In this document: piece after piece, positions 53,591 to 64,000 of the stretch | Position numbering within the stretch: the first letter of the stretch is position 1 | Layout: the number at the start of each line of letters is the position of its first letter | NCBI GenBank assembly: GCA_949126835.1 | Contig: OX421496.1 | Span: 15,766,844-15,830,843 of the forward strand | Reading direction: 5' to 3' | Origin: Anisus vortex | Lineage: Eukaryota > Mollusca > Gastropoda > Planorbidae | DNA: 64,000 bases | Translations under genes and position numbers: made by a program | Notes under the pieces: generated by a model | Database searches by the model: none | What the model was told of the DNA's origin: nothing | The model's input: the letters and a program-made list of their open reading frames with translations, nothing else

Positions 53591-54536
53591 GAAAGCTACC
53601 AGAATATAATAAAACTACAACAACCAACGACAGCAAGATCTGGCTTTAAATGTTACCAACTGGAAACCCCAAAAATAGCGCCCACATTAAACCGTTTCCG
53701 CTAACACGCAGTAGGTGCCAATAAGGATCCTTTATCCAGTCTTTTATATTGGTATGTTATTTTAATGTTGTTTGAATTGCCTACTTGCGGTTTGGGGGAG
53801 AAACCTGAAATGACAAAAAATGTCAATTCGCTCCTATTTTCCACACATTCAGATCAAGAGGGGAGATCACAAGCTCTCAACTTTCGTCATTTTTATCCAC
53901 AGAGTACTCGAACCTTTTTCTTACCACCACCCTCTTCCCCTTTCCCCAGTGATAAACAATCGGGGAGAGAGAAATAAACACTGTTCTGTAAACCGCCCCC
54001 CTTCGCCACCTCCTCCCCCCAAAAATGCTAGGGTGCCTGATATGCAGGTAAGAAGACGGCCCTGAAGCTGAAGGGCTAGCAGGTGGCCCCATGAGCTGTG
54101 TATGTGTAATGGGGGGGGGGAGGGGTGAATGGGGGGTTTTGGCTCTGTGAAGAAGATACAAACAAAAAATCGCTAGTGATAGTTATAACCTAACTTATAA
54201 CGTGGGCGTGACAAAAAAAAAAGAGACCCAGGATACGCCTTTTACTTCACACCGTCTCGATGCCAATATTGAGTGCGAGGGGCGATAGAGAAAGAAAAGC
54301 AGAAAGAAGAAAGATTGGAATTTGATACCGTATTATATGAAACAGACGGGGATTAAACAAAGCAGATTAGAGAAACCTTTTGGTTAGATTCTAATCATAA
54401 AATTGTCAATGAATTTTTGTTGTTGTTGCAAGATTAGTTCGTTTAAAGACGGATTAGATCTTAGTCCAAATTTAATATCATCAAGTAACCCCCTCCCCCA
54501 CCCCATCCTTACCCCTAAAAAATGATAGTAAAAGTG
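53591..54536. other. No gene recognised
   Basis: Mixed sequence. Short G and C runs at 54000-54125; overlapping open frames of 65-94 codons without family resemblance. Confidence 0.35.
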
Positions 54537-54725
54537 GTAAGTAATCCTTTCGGACAAAATGGATTTATAGGGCCGGTGAAGCAGTGACATACTAAGGGAT
54601 TATGTGGCCGGGCACAATGCCCATCAGCCTTTACTTTCCGCCCCCAACTAATGTCAGGTAGGCTACTCATCAGAACTTGATAGCTTTCACCCAGAATTCG
54701 ATAACAACGCACTGCTATCAGCGTA
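54537..54725 (-). mobile_element. SINE fragment, minus orientation
   Basis: AATCCTTTCGGACAAAATGG, GGGCCGGTGAAGCAG and GGGCACAATGCCCATCAGCC match the SINE family; internally shortened, head degraded. Confidence 0.65.
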
Positions 54726-55162
54726 ATTCAAATATGCGCCCCTTCCTAGCCGTGCGTTAACAACATACAAAAACAAGCATACGGCCCAAAGTGCTTTAGA
54801 CTTTAGATCTGGGGTGTGCAACATTTTCTAATGTTGGGCCACCTTGGAATTTTGGAAAGACATAGAGGGTCAGTTACCATAGGAAAATGTTATCTCATGA
54901 TAACTATATTTAAGTACATTGTAAATACATTTGGTAAAAATACAAGATAATCAAATATTGTGTTATTTTATTAATTTTAAACTCGGAATTTAATATTTTG
55001 CACAATGTATCAATGTCTGCACTGACTGACGTGGTAACAACTCAAAGCTGACTTAATAGTTGTTCATCTGTGAGCTGACTTGATAGTTGTTCATCTGTGA
55101 GCTGACTTGATAGTTGTTCATCTGTGAGCTGACTTCGGTATCAACTTTTTTTTAAGTTAATT

Positions 55163-55543
55163 TCATCCTTGAATTTTTTTGTGCAACAATATCAAAATGA
55201 AATAATTTTCCTTGCATGCTGCTCTAAATTTGGGTGCTTTCCACGTGCATAGTTTTTTTTTTAAAGTTACCAAGTCATTGCTATCATATGCTCTTCTCAA
55301 GTCCATATCAGACTGCAAGTCTATCAGGTCCATTTGAAAGCTATCAGGACTGTCCTCTAGTACAAGATCAAATGGTTGAGAAAACAGCTTAAAATCATTT
55401 TTACATTTTCTTAAATCATCAAATTTGTCTGTAAATTCTGTGCTCAGCTTGTCAACACTTTCAGCATATTTGGAGCCATCAAAATCTGCTATGTCTGCTT
55501 TTCTGAGAGCCATAGTTAGAAAATGAGTGAGTGTTCTACGCAA
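55163..55543 (-). pseudogene. hAT transposase fragment, C-terminal part
   Basis: About 126 codons: A-D-F-D-G-S-K-Y-A-E-S-V-D-K-L, F-D-D-L-R-K-C-K-N-D-F-K-L-F-S-Q-P-F, Q-M-D-L-I-D-L-Q-S-D. This is the typical region between the central and dimerisation blocks of the family. The final F-x-S-T-Y-x-C-E-Q block is missing, so the copy is internally truncated. Confidence 0.75.
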
Positions 55544-55843
55544 CTGGGTCTTAAAAAGTTATAATTTCTTCTTAAATTAATGAAGAAATGTGTTCATACA
55601 TATTGTTCTCCAACTGATGTTTACCTTGTAGTTTCAGATTGATATCTAGCATATGTTGTGTGATGTAAGCTAGAAAAGCAAGGTCTTTTAACCAGTCATC
55701 ATTGCTTAAATAGGCAACATCTTGTTACTTATTTATCGTGAACTGTTCAATTTCCTTAAGTTTCAAAATCTTTTCAAAGTTGCAGCTCTACTGAGCCAAC
55801 GCACTGCAGTGAAATATAGAATATCATGGTAATCAGAGTCCAG

Positions 55844-56053
55844 TTATTCTAAAGAGGACTTAAATTGCCCTTTGTTCAGTCCAGTAGCGCGAAAGCAATT
55901 CACACACTGAACCACATCTTTCATGACATCAGTGAAACCAAGTACCTTTGTGCACATGTTTTCCTGGTGTATAATGCAGTGATTAAACACAACCCCTTTT
56001 GTACGAATGGTTTTCAAAAACTTCTTGGTGAATCCATTGGTTCTCCCTGTCAT
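55844..56053 (-). pseudogene. hAT transposase fragment, central part
   Basis: Reads M-T-G-R-T-N-G-F-T-K-K, then N-H-C-I-I-H-Q-E-N-M-C-T-K-V-L: the conserved central block (T-D-G-A-P-x-M-T-G-R... C-I-I-H-x-E) of GTF2IRD2/SCAND3-type hAT transposases. The catalytic D before M-T-G-R is lost upstream. Stops interrupt both sides. Confidence 0.75.
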
Positions 56054-56384
56054 TGAGCTACACAGTTTGGAAGGGTCAAGTTCAAATTTCTCTTTCAGCC
56101 TCTAAACTTGTTCACTAATGTCATGGCCAGTGGTTGTTGAAGACATACTGGCCGAGTCTAAAATTCTTCAATGACTTTAAAATTGTAAGTAACTCCTCGT
56201 AACTTCTTTTCATTTGGTATGGTCTATTCGAAAACTTTAAAACTGGTTTGACGATTATGAAAAAAAAAACGAAATTCATGTGCACACAAATTTTAAATAA
56301 CACTATGAGCTGGCGCCACACCAACTGGTCTGGCGGGCCGGGTTATGGCCCGCGGGCCGCCTGTTGCACAGCCCTGCTTTAGAT

Positions 56385-57523
56385 GCTTGTTGAAGTGTAT
56401 GAATGCCAACCACTAATCTAGTTTTTCTTGAGCCCGTATCAAAGAACGAGTATCAAGTTAAATCTGAGTTGGCAGGAGCATTACATGACACTATGAAATC
56501 GCCTTCGAAATGTAGAGGAAGAGGCTTAAGAACTCCATTGAATTATTATATTTTTATGTGTTGTTTTTTTCGTCATGTTATTCAACATTTTTTTTTTGGT
56601 CTTTCATTGTATGAAAAAGCTGCACAAGTTTAAAAAAAAAAAAGCAACCTTTCATTAAAATTTGAAGAGTTAATAAAAACAGTGTTGTTTTTCCCGTGAC
56701 GACACCCAAAGAGAGAAAATGTGTGATGACAGCTCTTGACATTTGGCTGATGAGCTACATGTCATGTTTGACTGTCAGATGGGGGCTACATCTCTCTGGC
56801 TGGAACTGGGGAGTGTTTACAGCAGTGACAACTGTCGACTGTCAAGATTGCTATCTTCTTTAAACAAGGCCGGCAACTCGTCAGACTTTCACCACGGGCT
56901 TACAAAGAGATTGGGAGGAGAGGGGGGCGCTACTCTTTGTTCTCCGCAAGTCTTTGTTCTGTAAATCCTCAGTGATACTAGTGTGGTCTGATTACCATGG
57001 AAACATACTACTGTGGTCTGATTACCAAGGGGAAACAAACGCGGTTGGCCCTGCTATCAGTACTAAAGGAGATTTGTTGTTCGCCGCTGAGTTATCTATC
57101 TTAGCTAAACTTTAGAAATTGTATTCGCTGATAAGTTGCTAGCAATAGGGGCTTATTAGTAAGTTATTAGTAGGAAATACTTCTTGTATGTAAACCTCGC
57201 TTTTATAAGCATGCGTATAATATTGCCGGTTCAGTGTGATTTCATCATGTATACGAGTAGGCCTACATATAGACTTGAAATTCCTCATAACAAAAAACAA
57301 CAAATGCGATGATATAATTCAGATATAGAACCGGTCTTTTATTGTCCGTTATCTTGTGTGCTGCCTCGTTTTGATATGAATTACACACATACACAACACA
57401 AATATCTATCTATGTATCTTTCTATGTATCCATCTACCTATCCATCCATTTAGCTGTCTCTCTATCCATCAAGCAATGCATAATATATATTTATGTATAG
57501 TTACGCACACATATAGGCTACAT
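56385..57523. other. No gene recognised
   Basis: GC-richer at 56740-57060; open frames of 73-76 codons without recognisable similarity. A CTATCTATGTAT-type microsatellite is at 57400-57470. Confidence 0.35.
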
Positions 57524-58893
57524 CAGGGATCGGCAACCTAATGACCACGAGCCAAACTTGGCACGCAGAGCGATTACCGACGGCACGCGAAAGACCTCCA
57601 AGAGGTGTATTTTATTGATTAAAAAAAAACATTTTCCGGTTCTAAATTAGGAAAACTGACGGTTGAAGTACCGTTGAAGCCGATTTTTTCTGATTGACAT
57701 TACGACACATTTCAGTGAGTTGCATTTACAAGCACCACTGGAATGGATTTATTTGCATTGAAACTAGACGTATCTTGCCGCGAAATCAATTTCAAAACAT
57801 TTAACTGGTGCACATCCCTATAGTAAGGCATATAGTAAGATAGAAAGTTGGGCTTTTTCAGAAGTACATTGAAGCACTCAATGCGGAGTTTTCTAATCAA
57901 AGGCAAGACTTTCAAATTGATGAACTCATTTTTTTTTTCATACCGCATCAAGCCTAACTGGTTTTATATTGTTACTAGATCTTTTTTTAAGTAAAAAGAT
58001 ATTGGCGATTTTAAAATGCAGCAGGTTGAATTGTAAACATTTATAAAAAATGTGCATCCAAATGTGCCCATTTATGGGGAAAAAATCTGGAATGAATCTG
58101 CTTAAGAAAGTCACCTGCTTTTATCAACTGCTAGGCATTCACTGTTTTACTTTCAGCTTTTTGTTCAACTTATTCTTGTGAACATATTTTATGATATATG
58201 AAAGCTGTTTTAAGCAAAGAGGTCACTTACAATTGACCTCTCATTAATTCATACAGACAAATTACATTTAATAGCGTTTTTATGGTCATCTTCTAAACAT
58301 AATTACAAGTAGATATAATTCTAAAACAAATTTATTTGTATTGGTAATTAAATCTTGTAATGAATACCACAAATTTGGGTTATATAAAGAAATAATAATT
58401 ACTCTTTAATATTTTTTTTTTACAAAACATAACTTTTTTTGCATCACTGTTGAATCAAAAGTGTTTTTGTTTTTAATTAAAGGGAGATAATTAACTAGTT
58501 TTATTTGAGCTAATAATTCTAATGTAGGCCTATCTATTTTAAAATTGTATAATATAATAAAAATGCTTACAATTTATATTTTTGAAATGATGAAACTGTA
58601 AAAGTATAATATTATATGACCAAAGAATTTATATGTGTATTTTAAAACATCAGGCCTACATTAACTACCCAGTTTGTATGATTACTTCGAATCTTTTCCT
58701 CTTACCATGAAAGAGAATTGAAAATAACAACTTACACTATTTCTGGACAGCCTTATTATTAAGTAATGATATTAAGGCTATTAAGAAAACAAAATAATCT
58801 AAATTACACGAAAGGATCACTCAGTTAAACTGAGATCAAAATATAACTAACATTTACAGGTGTTAGATCTTCATCTTGATTAACAAATACTCC
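57524..58893 (+). mobile_element. Decayed hAT transposon, second copy of the 3900-5649 family
   Basis: Left end CAGGGATCGGCAAC. GTTGGGCTTTTTCAGAAGTA, AGGCAAGACTTTCAAATTGA and many other words align with 4190-5300. The transposase remnant near 58120-58260 has stops. It appears to end where a different repeat starts at about 58893, so its right end is missing. Confidence 0.65.
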
Positions 58894-59000
58894 TGCGGTT
58901 AGTTCACCGACTGTCAACCAAAAACCAACTGACACGTCGCGGGCTCTATCCCTGCCACCGACCGATCCCTGCCGCCCTGCAGACCCTCTGGGCCACATAA
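58893..59000 (-). repeat. Repeat shared in reverse with 51061-51165
   Basis: AACCAAAAACCAACTGACAC and CTGCCGCCCTGCAGA match the complement of the repeat nested in the LINE end at 50845-51190. Confidence 0.6.
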
Positions 59001-59290
59001 ATAACACAAACACCGTTATACACCACAACTAGCATTGTTACCCAGACATGTCGGCACACGAAACACACTTTATCAGGGCCGTCAAGAGGCATAAAATATG
59101 CTGCAGCAATAGGCTGCCATTAGGCCACCTTTTTTTAAAACAAAGAGTTAGGGCCTAATGCTATTGTCTAATGCACTGTCTGCACTCCCCTCTCCTTAGC
59201 CCTCCATTTTACAAACATCAAGTAACATCTTTGTAGATGATTTTCCTTCGTTACAAAATAAAAATTCAAATCAAGAGTGAAGTGAGCAAT

Positions 59291-59755
59291 TAAGAAATCA
59301 GTTTTAAGTTTGAATCGTGACATGCTATATCTGGTCAAAATTAAGAAATCAGTTTTAAGTTTGAATCGTGACATGCTATATCTGGTCAAAATTAAGAAAT
59401 CAGTTTTAAGTTTGAATCGTGACATGCTATATCTGGTCAAAATTAAGAAATCAGTTTTAAGTTTGAATCGTGACATGCTATATCTGGTCAAAATTAAGAA
59501 ATCAGTTTTAAGTTTAAATCGTGACATGCTATATCTGGTCAAAATTAAGAAATCAGTTTTAAGTTTAAATCGTGACATGCTATATCTGGTCAAAATTAAG
59601 AAATCAGTTTTAAGTTTAAATCGTGACATGCTATATCTGGTCAAAATTAAGAAATCAGTTTTAAGTTTGAATCGTGACATGCTATATCTGGTCAAAATAA
59701 GGAAATCAGTTTTAAGTTTGAATCGTGACTATTCGTGACATGCTATATCTGGTCA
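59291..59755. repeat. 51-bp minisatellite, nine copies
   Basis: Unit TTAAGAAATCAGTTTTAAGT TTGAATCGTGACATGCTATA TCTGGTCAAAA. Copies nearly identical (TTGAATCG versus TTAAATCG). 51 is divisible by three, giving long frames on both strands that are not genes. Confidence 0.95.
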
Positions 59756-60529
59756 AAGTTGTGATAAGATTGCTCTTATTAAATGTATGGTAAATTATTG
59801 CACCTTTTTTTATTTATCTTTGAACAAGGTCAACTTCAACCGTACAACAGAAGTCTAAAAAAACAAACAACGTGCCTTCTGTCTAATGTCCCTATCACTG
59901 ACAATTATAGTGGTAGAAACGTTGTTTGTTTTTTTTAGACTTCCTCTAGATTTTGCCAAAAAAAAACGTGACATACAAAACAAACAAAGAAACAAACACA
60001 ACAAACAACAGAAAAACAAACAAAACTCAAATGATGAAAACCTGGTACCGGAATCGTGTTTTAAACACTATAGAATTGATGAGATTCTATCTACATTACC
60101 GTTAGAAATAAAACATGAAAAAAAAAAATTAACTTTTCATATGAACACATATTATTGCTTATTTAGTTTGGGATGGCTTTAGGAATTTAGGGCTCCAACG
60201 AGGCGACCTAGGATTTTAGACCTTGAACCTTAGGTCATGCCAGAGCTCCAAACGCTGGGCTGGGAAAGGGGGGGGGGGCACCCGTAATCTGTTGGTGGTA
60301 AGCGTAAAGTCGACTGGCCACATCATCCCTTCGCTATCCATGTCTTAATTTAAAAAAAAAACTATGTGAACTCTGCTTGACCAGCCCAGTCCCCCCCCCC
60401 CCCCCTTACACCAATTTCTCAAATGGGAACTTTTACTTACACTTTACTATTGTATGGTAAAAATAAGAAAAGCCATCAGGGGTGTTAATAACATAAACTG
60501 ACCGTACCACCCGTTTCTACGCCCCCTGG
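59756..60529. other. No gene recognised
   Basis: CAAACAAACAAA-rich tract at 59980-60030, G and C runs at 60268-60278 and 60391-60404. No exon recognised. Confidence 0.35.
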
Positions 60530-60960
60530 ATGTTTCAGTGCCATGATACCGAATACGATAAGTGTCTTTACCGGACTGGCTGTTTCTTTCTTCCAGACAC
60601 GCTAAACCTGTCCATCCACTCGGACATAGGAGTAATCTCGTTGTGGATCTTCCTTTTTGTTTTCTTTTTGTCAGGGGAGGATGAAAAAGGGGGGGGGGGG
60701 GTAGGTAGCGGCTTCATAATCAGATCGCAGATGTGGCTACCATACGTAGTGGAGCCGCCATAGTAGAAAACCACACAGAGGCCCACAGGTAAAAAAAACA
60801 ACAACAACCTGTCCGTGTTGTATGTCCCTTGCAAGAATAACACGAGTTACTGTTTGTTGATGGAGAGATGGACAGCGCCGTGGATCTTCTTGTTGGCCAC
60901 CTGCCAATCGAAGTGTAACCAACCTGGTCAGACTACGGAGATCATAAGTCAGATACCATA
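60530..60960 (-). other. Coding-like GC-rich segment, unassigned
   Basis: GC content rises here. On the minus strand 60925-60852 reads W-L-H-F-D-W-Q-V-A-N-K-K-I-H-G-A-V-H-L-S-I-N-K-Q before a stop or a GTAACT donor, after a CCAG acceptor-like site. A second stretch near 60785-60700 reads G-L-C-V-V-F-Y-Y-G-G-S-T-T-Y-G-S-H. L-H-F-x-W-Q recalls the F-T-W of WIF domains, and the strand is right for a missing 5' exon. However the phase and spacing to the 30285 exon do not fit well, and both strands have comparable open stretches. Not assigned. Confidence 0.2.
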
Positions 60961-61519
60961 TTTCTCTTACACAAGGAGTAAGAAACCTGTTTATATTCGC
61001 CAAAAAATCTTTCAACAAAATTAATCAATCTGACCATTCCATAATTTTATCCATTCATCCATCTATCAATCCATGGCCATGAGTGTATCAATCCATCCAT
61101 CCGTCCGTCTAACCTTTCACCTGTCTGCCTGTTTGTCTATCTGTGTGCCAGTCTACCTATTTATGTATCTTACAACATCACACCTGGGTATTTGCGGTTT
61201 TCCAAAAGTGGTTTTCTTACTGGCTCAAAGAGTATTTTAAGTCCGTTGACCAGATTTTCACTCGTAACGCACATTTAGACCACATAGAACGATTCGACGC
61301 CACCCGATGATATACAAACGTATTTTAATTAATTAGAATGAAACGCGCAGCAATAAAATTTTACAAAAAATTGTTTAGCTATTTTCCGCTTCTGTAGCTG
61401 TTGTTATTATTGCATATAATATTTCTGATATCGTTGGTAAAATAATGCGTTAGCATATAACTATGTAGAGCTAGCTCAGTATTCTACAGTGTCACTTTTA
61501 CGTCACAATTACTTGACAT

Positions 61520-61612
61520 CATTAAAAACACTAATCAAAATGCAAGGCTAGACTACAAATCACATTAAATACTCTTCTGTATAGAAGGAGCATCGGTAGT
61601 ATATAAGATAAA
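61520..61612 (+). mobile_element. LINE 3' tail fragment
   Basis: ATCAAAATGCAAGGCTAGAC and AGAAGGAGCATCGGTAGTAT match the terminal part of the LINE family at 53390-53590. Confidence 0.55.
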
Positions 61613-64000
61613 CTTCCTGAATGGTTGCACCCCAATCCCCCCCTAAAAGACTGGAAACATTAGAACTGTTGATCTATAGTTTATTAACGTTACAGTGATG
61701 ACGTGGTTGAAGAGCAGCCCCTCCCCCTCCGTTGACGTTATCCTATACTCATCCCGGCGAAAGCTAGCGATACGTTTTCTCAGATAAGTTCTCCGATAAG
61801 TCGTAGCGATAGCGTAACTGATTCCTCGGTGCAAACAAAATGTCCATTTCGCCCTGTGGGTGTTTTCCCTCCCTCGACGTCTGCTATTGGAAGCACGTGT
61901 CTCTTATTGACAGACGTGCTGTGATGTCATCAGATAGGCATCGATACACGAGAAAGCCAAGCAGTCTAAATAAACGCGAGGGTGTGAGCGAGGGTTGATG
62001 GGTTATTAGGGAGATTGAGAGACATATGGTTCAGAGACTGGAATACGTATTCAGAGAATAGAGTAGGATTAAAAAATAGAAAGAGAAATGAAGAGTATAC
62101 TAAGAGTTGGGAGACAATGCAGGGATATGAAAGCAAAATAATAGTTGGGAGAAAAGTTAAAAGTTGGGAGCCTAGACAGAGATCTGAGAAAGTAAAACGA
62201 GCTTTTGGAAATTAGAAAAAAATTGACAAGTTAGAAAGAGAATTAAAAGGTTAAGAAGATAATTGAGAGACTCGAAAGAGAACTGAGATGTTAGAAAAAG
62301 AATTGTGGGGCTAGAAAGTGATTCGAGAAGCTGGAAAGTGAATCGAGAAGCTGGAAAGTGAATCGAGAAGCTGAAAAGAGAATTGAGATGCTGGAAAGAG
62401 AATTGGGGTCTTGAAAAAGAAGCTGTGCGAAAAGCAGACATTTACATTTAAGACACAACACAAAAGACAACGCCTTGGTTTTGATATTTTCAGATTTTTA
62501 TTTTATTGTATTTTTCGACAAGGAGTCGTTTTTCAGGACGTTTCCCTTCTATAATAGCTACGCTCTTGGGGTCCGTACAAATGTAGTATTGCTGATGATT
62601 TAGGGCGTATGACTTATGCCCCCCCCCCAAATATACTAAGCTGATGGCGTATTAGTAAAACATATTCAGTGGAAGACATTTAAATACAGACGGGTCGGAG
62701 AATGACTTCGTATACAAAGAGGCTATGAATTGGCACTGCAGAAAAGAATGGAACGGTCAATGAGCTTTTAAGGACGAAGGATTGTCTAGTGGCATAGAAG
62801 ACACTGTGTGTAGGTCACTGGCACTGTAGACCGACGCGTCGCCCGGACAGAAAAACGGAACCGTCTATGACCTCGTTGGTAAACTGTTGAACCGATAGTT
62901 ACCATGCTTACGGGATTGTCTATTAAATATATCCTAAATATATTTTTTTTTCGAGACCAAACATACATTAAGCATGCGAATAATTAGTGCGTGGTTTATA
63001 ATGGAACTGCAAAAAGAAAAGGTAAATAGAGAAAATGGTCAAAGAATCACATATCCAGGTAATGGATGACAGGAACGTCCCTGTGAAGACATACACAGAC
63101 TGGACAGTCAAAATAAATATCGCCAAACCTGGCTGTCATTAATGACTTCAGCAAATTATTTTCAGCGAGGAGAGAGAGAGAGAGATGGAAGAAAACGAGA
63201 AAAAGAAAATATATTGGCAAAAGAAAAAATACAAAAGAAATAGATCGAGGCAAAAAGAAAAAAAAAAGAAAAGATATTTTGCGCTAAATTGGACGTTTGA
63301 AGTAAGATAGGAGTACAGGTGTAGACAGAGGGTGCTAATAGTGTACAGGTGTAGAAAGACAGTTCTGTCTGCGTACAGGTGGGGAAACGGAGATAATAGA
63401 TGTACCATTCGTTCCCAAAGTCGCCCTCCCCTCCCCTCCTTCCAGACGCACGAGGCAGGCAGTGGTGCGGAGGAGAGACGCCAGAGAGAAGGACATTAGC
63501 AGGTTTCTCTCAATTTAAACAATCAAATAATTGAAACGTGTTGTTTTTTTTTTTATCTGTGAGAGAGGGAAAGATAGAGAGTGATTGAAAAAGTGAGAAA
63601 AAGAAAGTTAATGAGAGGGAAGAAGAAAATGTGAAAATTTGTTGATTCACGTCACGGTATTCTGTTGTGAAGACATTCTGTGTGTTTCAGACAGAGACGT
63701 TAACTCAAAGTTGAAGACCAGAACTGGGGCTTTTTATTTTGTAGCACTGAAAGAAGAAATAAACGTTATATGTTTATACAAGTATCCCATGCTCGTTAAC
63801 AACCAGTAAATAAACACTGGAAACGAGGTTACCATTAGATCTAGTGATGGCATTAGAATTAGGGGAAGGTGGTCCGATTTGTATACAGCACGGAGCGTAA
63901 AACTCATTGATCCCGTGTTTGAATCCAGGACGAATCGGATTTACATTAATAAAAAAAAATGTCGGAATTAGTGTCGAGCAAACCTTTATGTAATTATATT
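61613..64000. other. No gene recognised; purine-rich degenerate repeat
   Basis: 62215-62420 consists of diverged copies of a unit like GAGAAGCTGGAAAGTGAATC. GA-rich low-complexity tracts near 63170-63270 and 63560-63640. No exon or RNA gene recognised. Confidence 0.4.

Larger units (their letters stand above)
54809..56376 (-). mobile_element. hAT transposon (GTF2IRD2/SCAND3-like), 1568 bp with perfect 8-bp target duplication
   Basis: Left end CTGGGGTGTGCAAC and right end GTTGCACAGCCCTG are inverted repeats with two mismatches. The 8-mer CTTTAGAT flanks both ends (54801-54808, 56377-56384), the hAT signature. Minus-strand pieces of transposase remain at 56053-55844 and 55543-55163 but no intact frame joins them. 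The 28-bp repeat TTGATAGTTGTTCATCTGTGAGCTGAC near 55040-55130 occurs about three times. Confidence 0.9.

Noticed and set aside
59168..59738. Protein of 17-residue repeats on either strand
   Set aside because: By-product of a 51-bp minisatellite; no start context or splice signals, and both strands equally open.

Overview
Window type. This is a eukaryotic, AT-rich, very repeat-dense stretch with one recognisable host gene. That gene is split into small exons on the minus strand. Its protein is closest in pattern to Wnt inhibitory factor 1 (WIF1, Shifted in flies): the second half of a WIF domain, EGF-like repeats and a basic tail. Invertebrate-style small repeats, tRNA-derived SINEs, hAT and mariner-type MITEs, long microsatellites and a Ty3/gypsy-type LTR element suggest a lophotrochozoan, most likely a gastropod mollusc. 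The organism assignment is inference from repeat style and protein similarity, not proof.

Layout. 1-10.9 kb: downstream flank of the host gene, filled with LINE 3' ends, a decayed hAT element, a SINE and a 414-bp tandem duplication. 10.96-30.3 kb: eight coding exons of the WIF1-like gene on the minus strand, 5' to 3': 30285-30183, 29803-29660, 23196-23092, 16567-16472, 13093-12998, 12353-12264, 12147-12070, 11251-10959. They join in one frame to 334 residues plus stop. Its introns hold MITEs, SINEs, microsatellites and a 60-bp minisatellite that starts exactly at a splice donor. 30.45-39.10 kb: a nearly complete LTR retrotransposon (517/518-bp LTRs, 5-bp target duplication GTGAT) inserted antisense 167 bp upstream of the first visible exon. 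39.1-64 kb: no convincing host exon. It contains a 2.3-kb CA/GACA satellite, minisatellites of 15, 42, 35, 30 and 51 bp, hAT, mariner and LINE remnants and a 1.57-kb hAT element with a perfect 8-bp target duplication. The first exons of the WIF1-like gene (signal peptide and first half of the WIF domain) were not found and must lie upstream, either unrecognised here or beyond 64 kb.

Most interesting. (1) The LTR element has Ty3/gypsy-type reverse transcriptase and integrase but with integrase BEFORE reverse transcriptase, the order known for Gmr1-like elements. It also has two protease-like domains in tandem and what looks like a second capsid-like segment. (2) The 60-bp minisatellite in the WIF1-like gene repeats the splice donor itself, and the first three units are open in the exon's frame. 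Donor choice could therefore insert 0, 20, 40 or 60 residues between the first and second EGF repeats without changing frame. (3) There is a perfect 55-bp inverted repeat at 20.03-20.17 kb.
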